Shown here piece after piece: positions 58,852-64,000 of a stretch of DNA of 64,000 nt (its first letter is position 1; the number at the start of each line of letters is the position of its first letter). Made by a program: the position numbers and the translations under genes. The notes under the pieces are model-generated. The model was given only the letters and a program-made list of their open reading frames with translations, ran no database searches and was not told where the DNA came from. Origin of the DNA: Syngnathus acus (taxonomy: Eukaryota; Chordata; Actinopteri; Syngnathiformes; Syngnathidae); assembly GCF_901709675.1 (NCBI RefSeq), contig NC_051095.1, positions 6,509,956-6,573,955 of the forward strand, in the 5' to 3' direction.

Positions 58852-61800
58852 TCACTGATCACCAACTATGCCTTGAATTTCGCCACCGTCGCCAGAAAGC
58901 TCCGTGACACGTCGCGCCAGAGGGTTTGTGCTTTTGAGAAGCTCAGCAGCGGACACCCTAGCCCCCGCGCTGGAAGACTTGCTGCCCTTCTTCTGAAGCA
59001 GGGCCATGAAGTTCTCGTTGCGGGAGCTGGACCGCTGGAGGTTCATCTGCTTGACGGGGGACGTCAGACTCTGGCGGCTTCCGAAGGAGTCGGAAGGCTC
59101 CTTACGACCCAGAACTTTTCGCTTGGATCTGGCCGAGAAGAAGACATGGATACTGTTGGGTGGTACCTTCACTCACGACTTTCATTTCTTGCGGGACCAG
59201 GCTGCCACAATACATCATCACTGTGTTAAAAATATGATTTAAAAACTCAAGACAAGGCTCAAGATGGACCTGCTCCTATTTTTCTATCTCATCCTCAACC
59301 TTCCTTCACGTTATTCCGAGCTATTTTCAGCATCACGCCGAAAAATGACGAGCTTCTGTTGCTAAGAGACCAGAGTTGCGTGCGCGCGCATGTGAATCGA
59401 TATCTCCGCGAGGAAAGAAACGTGGACACGGCAAAGAAAAGTGAGAAACGGTCGCTGGAGCCGTTGCCAGGTAACCTCGTTCTCCGGCTGCCTCGTCGCA
59501 AAGTCCTACCGAGCCCGTCGCTGCCGGTCGAGCCCACCTGTGTATGATGGTGAACAGGTCTTCAGTGGTGTGTGTCGGAGGCGCGCCGGCCAAAAAGTCT
59601 TCGTCCGTTTCCTCCACGATGTGAAGCACCGTTTTGTCATCTGAACAGGATATCAAGTCGTCATCAAAATGATTCAAGCTTCAAAAATCAGAAGGGAACG
59701 AGTCCATCGCTACTTTCCACCAACATACCTGCCCCAGTCCCCGTGGCGGCACTTTTCCCTTCCGGCTCCGCTTGGGAAGATTCCAGCAGGGAAGCATGAA
59801 GCGAAGACTCCGTCAAAGCGTCCGCTCCCAAGTGATTCTCATCCTGTGTTGACATTTCAGCACTTATGCTAATGTTGTCTGGCGGAAAAGCGTCCCCGAA
59901 AGACGGCGCGCCCGGTGGGCTGTCAGTCGGCGTGGATTGGCGGTCTGGACCGCTGTTAGCTGATGAAGGAAGGAGCAGGACGTTTGGCTTCTTGGGCACG
60001 GGGGGAGGAACCTGGCGAGAAAAAGTCTTGAGGTCAAAATTGCCAAAGAAAGCTGTTAACAACCTTTGTTCCCACCTTGAGTTTCTTTTTGTCCGAGAGC
60101 TCTGCCAGACTGGAGATTGTCATTCTTGAAGGAAGGGTCTTGCTCTTGTCTTGGAGTTCCAGGGCCTCCTGGTTACTGCCAGGAGAAGGGAGGGAGCCTC
60201 CGTCCTCTGGCCCGAGCTGAAGGTCAAATTCCGGCTCCAGCATGGGGTCTTCCAGAAGCGGCTGGGGCTCCGGGAGGGGAGGCAGGTCGAAGAGGCACTG
60301 GGTGTAGGCGGCGTGTGCGCCGGACATGGAATTACAATCGGGGATCGCAGTTGGATTTGTGAGACCTTGTGACGGAGCTTTTTTGGCTTTGGGTTTCCTC
60401 ATGACTTTGTAAATGTTGCCCAGGGGCACGGGACGGTCGACGGGCGATGCCGGGGGTGAGTCCAAGGCGAGAGGAGGGGTAGAGGACTGGGACTTCAGAA
60501 GCAAGTTGAGGGGGCGTTTTGGCAGAGGGGGCTTGACGGCGACTGGTGGCTTGGGTTTGGGTAGGGTGGCGGGCGGGCTGGCGTCGTCGTCTTCAAAGTC
60601 TCTGCACTGCTGTTCTTCCTCGATGGTGTCCGAGGCGCCGTCCGGGCAGTCCTCCAGATCGCCTCGGGAGACCGAACGAAGCCGAATTGTTTTCAATTCG
60701 TTCTGGGTGACCACGGGGAGAACCTGCGAAGAACCGGGGCTCATTTTTCCAGGCTTTGTCGCTGTGGATGTGTCTGAATGCCGTCTGCTCGCCTTTTGCT
60801 TTGGCTTGATGGACGACAGCTCCAGATGGGCATTGCCCGGCATCTCAAAGGATAGTCTGTACCTGGCGGCAGGATCCTTCGGGGACGGTAGTGACGATTT
60901 TCGCTCGGGAATCTTTGGCCGCATCTTACATGCCGACCCGCCGGACGACCCCGCTGCCCCCCCACCCGCTGCCTGACTGAGCGGCACGGTAGGGGTGGGA
61001 GTTTCAGACTGGCTGGAATAGCCGCTCGACGGGGACATGAGTCCGGGGGGCTTGAAGGGGGAAACGGGCTTGACCTCCGTTTCGGTGAGGAGGTGCGACG
61101 GTGACGTCGCCCTGGAGGCGGCAGGGGAGTTGAGCAACGACTCGGAACTGCCTCTCACTTTCATGCATTCAATCACGGTCGTGCCCGTCGCGGTGCTCGA
61201 GCCGGATAGAGACCTGGGAGATGAAATCAAGGAAAAACGTAAAGGGAAAAGAAAATATCCAGAGCAGCCAAGTCACAAACAATCCTACCTGTAGGGGTCG
61301 CTGCTCTTCCACTCTCCCAATTGCCAGGGTGAGGGCAAAGTTGGTTCTGCCTCCCGCTCTGGCAGGTTTGGAGGTCCGTCACAGCCTCCCGGGCCGAGCT
61401 CCCCGGATCTGGAGCTGGGCAAAAGAAAATCTGGCTGGAAGTCGGGGAAGTGGTCCCTGGGAATGTGCAGGCTCTTTGGCCGTCCGTCGCGGTGCAGACC
61501 GCCCTCATGGTGGATCCTTCCCTCAGCCTGGCCGAGGTTTTTCATCAGAGAGACGCTCCTCACCGGAGGCGGCGGCTTGCGCTTGGACTTCTTGAGTGAG
61601 ATGGACCGCGAGCGCAGGCACAAGCGTGCTTCGGCACCGTAGTCCGACGCGGAAACGGAGATTGTGTCGGTCGTACTGGCGCTATCTTCTGAGCTCCCCC
61701 TGGGATAGAGGAGAGCGTAGTTGTCACCGAGACCCAAAAAGTTCTGATGATGCCACTGGTGCTCAGCAGACGTCACATTCCCATTTCCTGTGGCTGTGAG

Positions 61801-64000
61801 AGTCCCATCCGGCTGATCTGTGCCAATCTCAGTGAAGCAAAAGGAATCCGAGTCTGTGGGCGTGGAGAGAGAGCGTTCGCGGAACTTGAATGCGTTAGCC
61901 GCAGCTAACGAGCGCGCCGACATGCCCCTCCCCCTGCCCGCCTCGGCAGCCCCAACGGCGCCGCCTCTCCCGAAATCCGCCGTGGCCCCCTCAGTCTCTC
62001 TCCTCCTCTCCATCCTCTGCCTCCCGGAATTGTCTGACATAGTCGAGTTGCTCACGAGCATCAGGCCTTCCTGCGTCCCGACCCCCGTATGCCCGATGAC
62101 ACTGTGCTGTTTGGGCGGAACCGCCGGCCCTTTCTTGGCGATGTAGTTGTAAGGCTCGGTCCAAGCCCCGGGAGAGAAGGTGGAGCCTTTCGGTCCGTTC
62201 CAGTTGCTAGAGTTGGAGCAGACCAGGCCAGAGTGGTCCATGGTTCCCGGTTGCTCCACAAAGATATCTGCAAAGAAGGAGGGAACGTCAAACTTCATTC
62301 AGTTGAATTTCTCGCGCGTTCACACGCACACACCTGCGGGTGAGGTGCTGTCAAGGTTGGCGTGAATCTTCCTCAGGGTCAGGTTCTGCTGAGGGGTGTC
62401 CGTGACGGGCTCCAGGGAGCGGGGCTGGTGGAAGTGCGCCACTGGAGAGGGGGATGGGAAGGCCGAGTGCTGAAGGAGGTCCACACCATGGAATTTATCT
62501 CCGGCTCCTCCTCCTTCACCTGCAGACCAGACATGACATTTTCTTTCCCTGAGCTGAGATGTGGTATGAAAACTGAGCTCGAGTGGAGGCGAGAGCGGAC
62601 GAGCGACAAAATATTCTTTTATTAGCTTCCATTCACTCTTCTTTCATCCCTCTTTTGGCCTTCACGCCGACACGTCTCTTCTCATGTGCCGCTTGCTTGC
62701 ATCCTTTTAATTTTTCCATTTTGTTTTGCTTTCTTTCCCTGACTTTCTTCCATTTTTTGTTGTTTTTACTGTGAAGAAAGGTAGAGTAGCAAGTTACCAT
62801 GGCAACAGCAAGGTGGCTGGCGGCTACCTGTTGGCTCGTGTACAGAAGAAGCGGAAAGGAGGAGATGGATGGTGTCCAACGGAGGCGCGCGACTACATGC
62901 AATGCAGCTGCCTCAACAGACCTGACCTTTTAATCCAAAAACGCTGGCGCAATGGGACCATTTTGGACTTACAAGCTCGCTTTAAATATAGCAGTCACAC
63001 ACACACACACACACAAGACCCATGTCCGCTACTTTCCTCACCTGCTGTGTTTTGAGCCAGCGTGCGTCTGCCAAGGTGCAAGCGAGGTTTCTCTGCGACG
63101 GGCGGTCTGGCACTCCAGCCTAACGGGGGGCGATCCGACTCGCAGGACGATGGAGATGGCGATGGAGACGGGCTGGCCAGGGACCTCAGTCCGAAGACTG
63201 ACGTGGCTGTCTCATCCTCGTAGAGCTGCTTGGATGCCGGCTGGAGGAGGGGTGGATCAGATGGATCACCAAAAATTCCAAACTACCTTTTTTTTCCCAA
63301 TGTGTTCCAGTTGTTAGCTGGGCTGAAGAACTTGCAAGCCCACCACTGCCATATACTTTAGCGTCCCGGACATTTTCTAAGTTGTCTTCCTTGAAGACGG
63401 AACAATGTCAGCTGCTGTCAAAAGGAATTTCGATCTAAGTCATCTCTCGGGACTTAAAAAGTGTAATTGAAATCAGCCCCATCAGCCGTGAACTTCACAG
63501 AGCAATTTAAGAGGCTTGCCAGTGGAATCACCTCAGTACTCAGGTCTCAGGACTCAGTCGCCCAGCTGGCTGCCATGGCAACACAGCTTTTTTTTTTTTT
63601 TTGGGTCCCCATATCGTGTCCCGGAGCAGACGCTTTCCATCTGGCTGCAAAGATACGCATGCAAGGTTTGATAAATTCCTAATGGAGATGTCACATTTCC
63701 ATCCGGGAGACACTCAATTATTTCAATAAAAGCCTTTTGAGAGTGTGAATGTGATGTGGCTCCATGTGCACTGCTTCCACTTGATTGGATTTCATACTGA
63801 ATTTATCATCGCACTGTTCCATTAACATTAAAGGAGCGAGCGAGGACACTCCGAGCCGGGGGCCGCGTGGCGTGTTTCTTGCGGTGATACTATTCAAACA
63901 CGCTGACGCAATCCAATCAGCTGCCTTTACCAGAAAGATGAAGTCGGGGCGCTTGTTGCCGGGGGAGACGGGCGAGCGGCGGCCGAGGGAGGTGTCGTCG
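58852..64000 (-). CDS. nhsl2: NHSL2, Nance-Horan syndrome-like protein (5' part lies off the right edge)
   Basis: NHS-family proteins bind the WAVE/Abi actin-regulatory machinery at the cell edge. Eight exons read continuously: 63931-64000 (partial), 63042-63240, 62334-62519, 61289-62267, 60076-61213, 59729-60011, 59538-59640 and 58852-59128, about 1078 codons. The protein is Pro/Ser-rich and mostly disordered. Diagnostic blocks shared with human NHSL2 are SGSSTATGTTVIECMKV, PGLMSPSSGYSSQSETPTPT, VPPPVPKKPNVLLLP, TTEDLFTIIHRSKRKVLGRK and SAAELLKSTNPLARRV near the C-terminus. The last two favour NHSL2 over NHS and NHSL1, which extend further. The N-terminal WAVE-homology domain is outside the window. 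Long plus-strand ORFs opposite the two largest exons are GC-rich shadows. Confidence 0.94.

Noticed and set aside
60413-60976. 187-codon plus-strand ORF and others opposite 61285-62298
   Set aside because: Antisense shadows of the two largest nhsl2 exons, caused by GC-rich, stop-poor sequence.

Overview
The window is nuclear DNA from a ray-finned fish, most likely a compact-genome percomorph teleost. The evidence is split vertebrate genes with short GT-AG introns, a tRNA-derived fish SINE, non-autonomous hAT and TA-flanked MITEs, long (CA)n, (GGAT)n and (TATC)n tracts, a B30.2 TRIM gene with seven coding exons, and gene pairs known from vertebrate synteny. The species cannot be fixed from sequence alone. 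Exon coordinates come from hand-read splice sites checked for frame continuity. The summed coding exons are in frame for every gene except one uncertain stretch of the adenylate cyclase.

Left third (1-25.1 kb). Reading from the left edge: the 5' half of a CYLD-like deubiquitinase gene (minus, 1-1899), a complete adenylate cyclase of the ADCY2/4/7 group, closest to ADCY4 (minus, 3701-10234), KHNYN (KH-like plus NYN ribonuclease, minus, 13394-16636), a secreted cerebellin (minus, 20248-20992), and a TRIM E3 ligase with RING, B-box, coiled coil and PRY-SPRY (plus, 22860-25115). In human, ADCY4, KHNYN and CBLN3 lie at 14q11-q12, while ADCY7, N4BP1, CBLN1 and CYLD lie at 16q12. The segment therefore looks like one arm of an old genome-duplication paralogon that kept a CYLD copy.

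Middle (25.6-45.8 kb). A tRNA-Glu(CTC) gene is followed by VBP1/prefoldin 3 (plus), a convergent RAB39B (minus), a RAB32/38-type GTPase (plus), a RASL11-family GTPase (minus) and, head to head with it, USP12 (plus). VBP1-RAB39B and USP12-RASL11A are also neighbours in human (Xq28 and 13q12). Three small-GTPase genes sit within 12 kb.

Right third (47.2-64 kb). This holds an ARHGAP6-type RhoGAP gene with a C-terminal PDZ ligand (minus), two orphan splice-compatible exons encoding a possible single-pass membrane micro-protein (minus), and the 3' two-thirds of NHSL2 (minus), which runs off the right edge.

No new multi-gene system is evident. The unusual points are molecular. The adenylate cyclase has a long Ser-rich N-terminus with a DSGYGS phosphodegron-like motif, a catalytic exon flanked by UG repeats and a microsatellite-built splice acceptor. 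The RAB32/38-like protein carries its prenylation box away from the C-terminus. The RASL11-like protein has Cys in place of the G3 glycine. USP12 and the cyclase contain stop-free, frame-neutral mini-introns.
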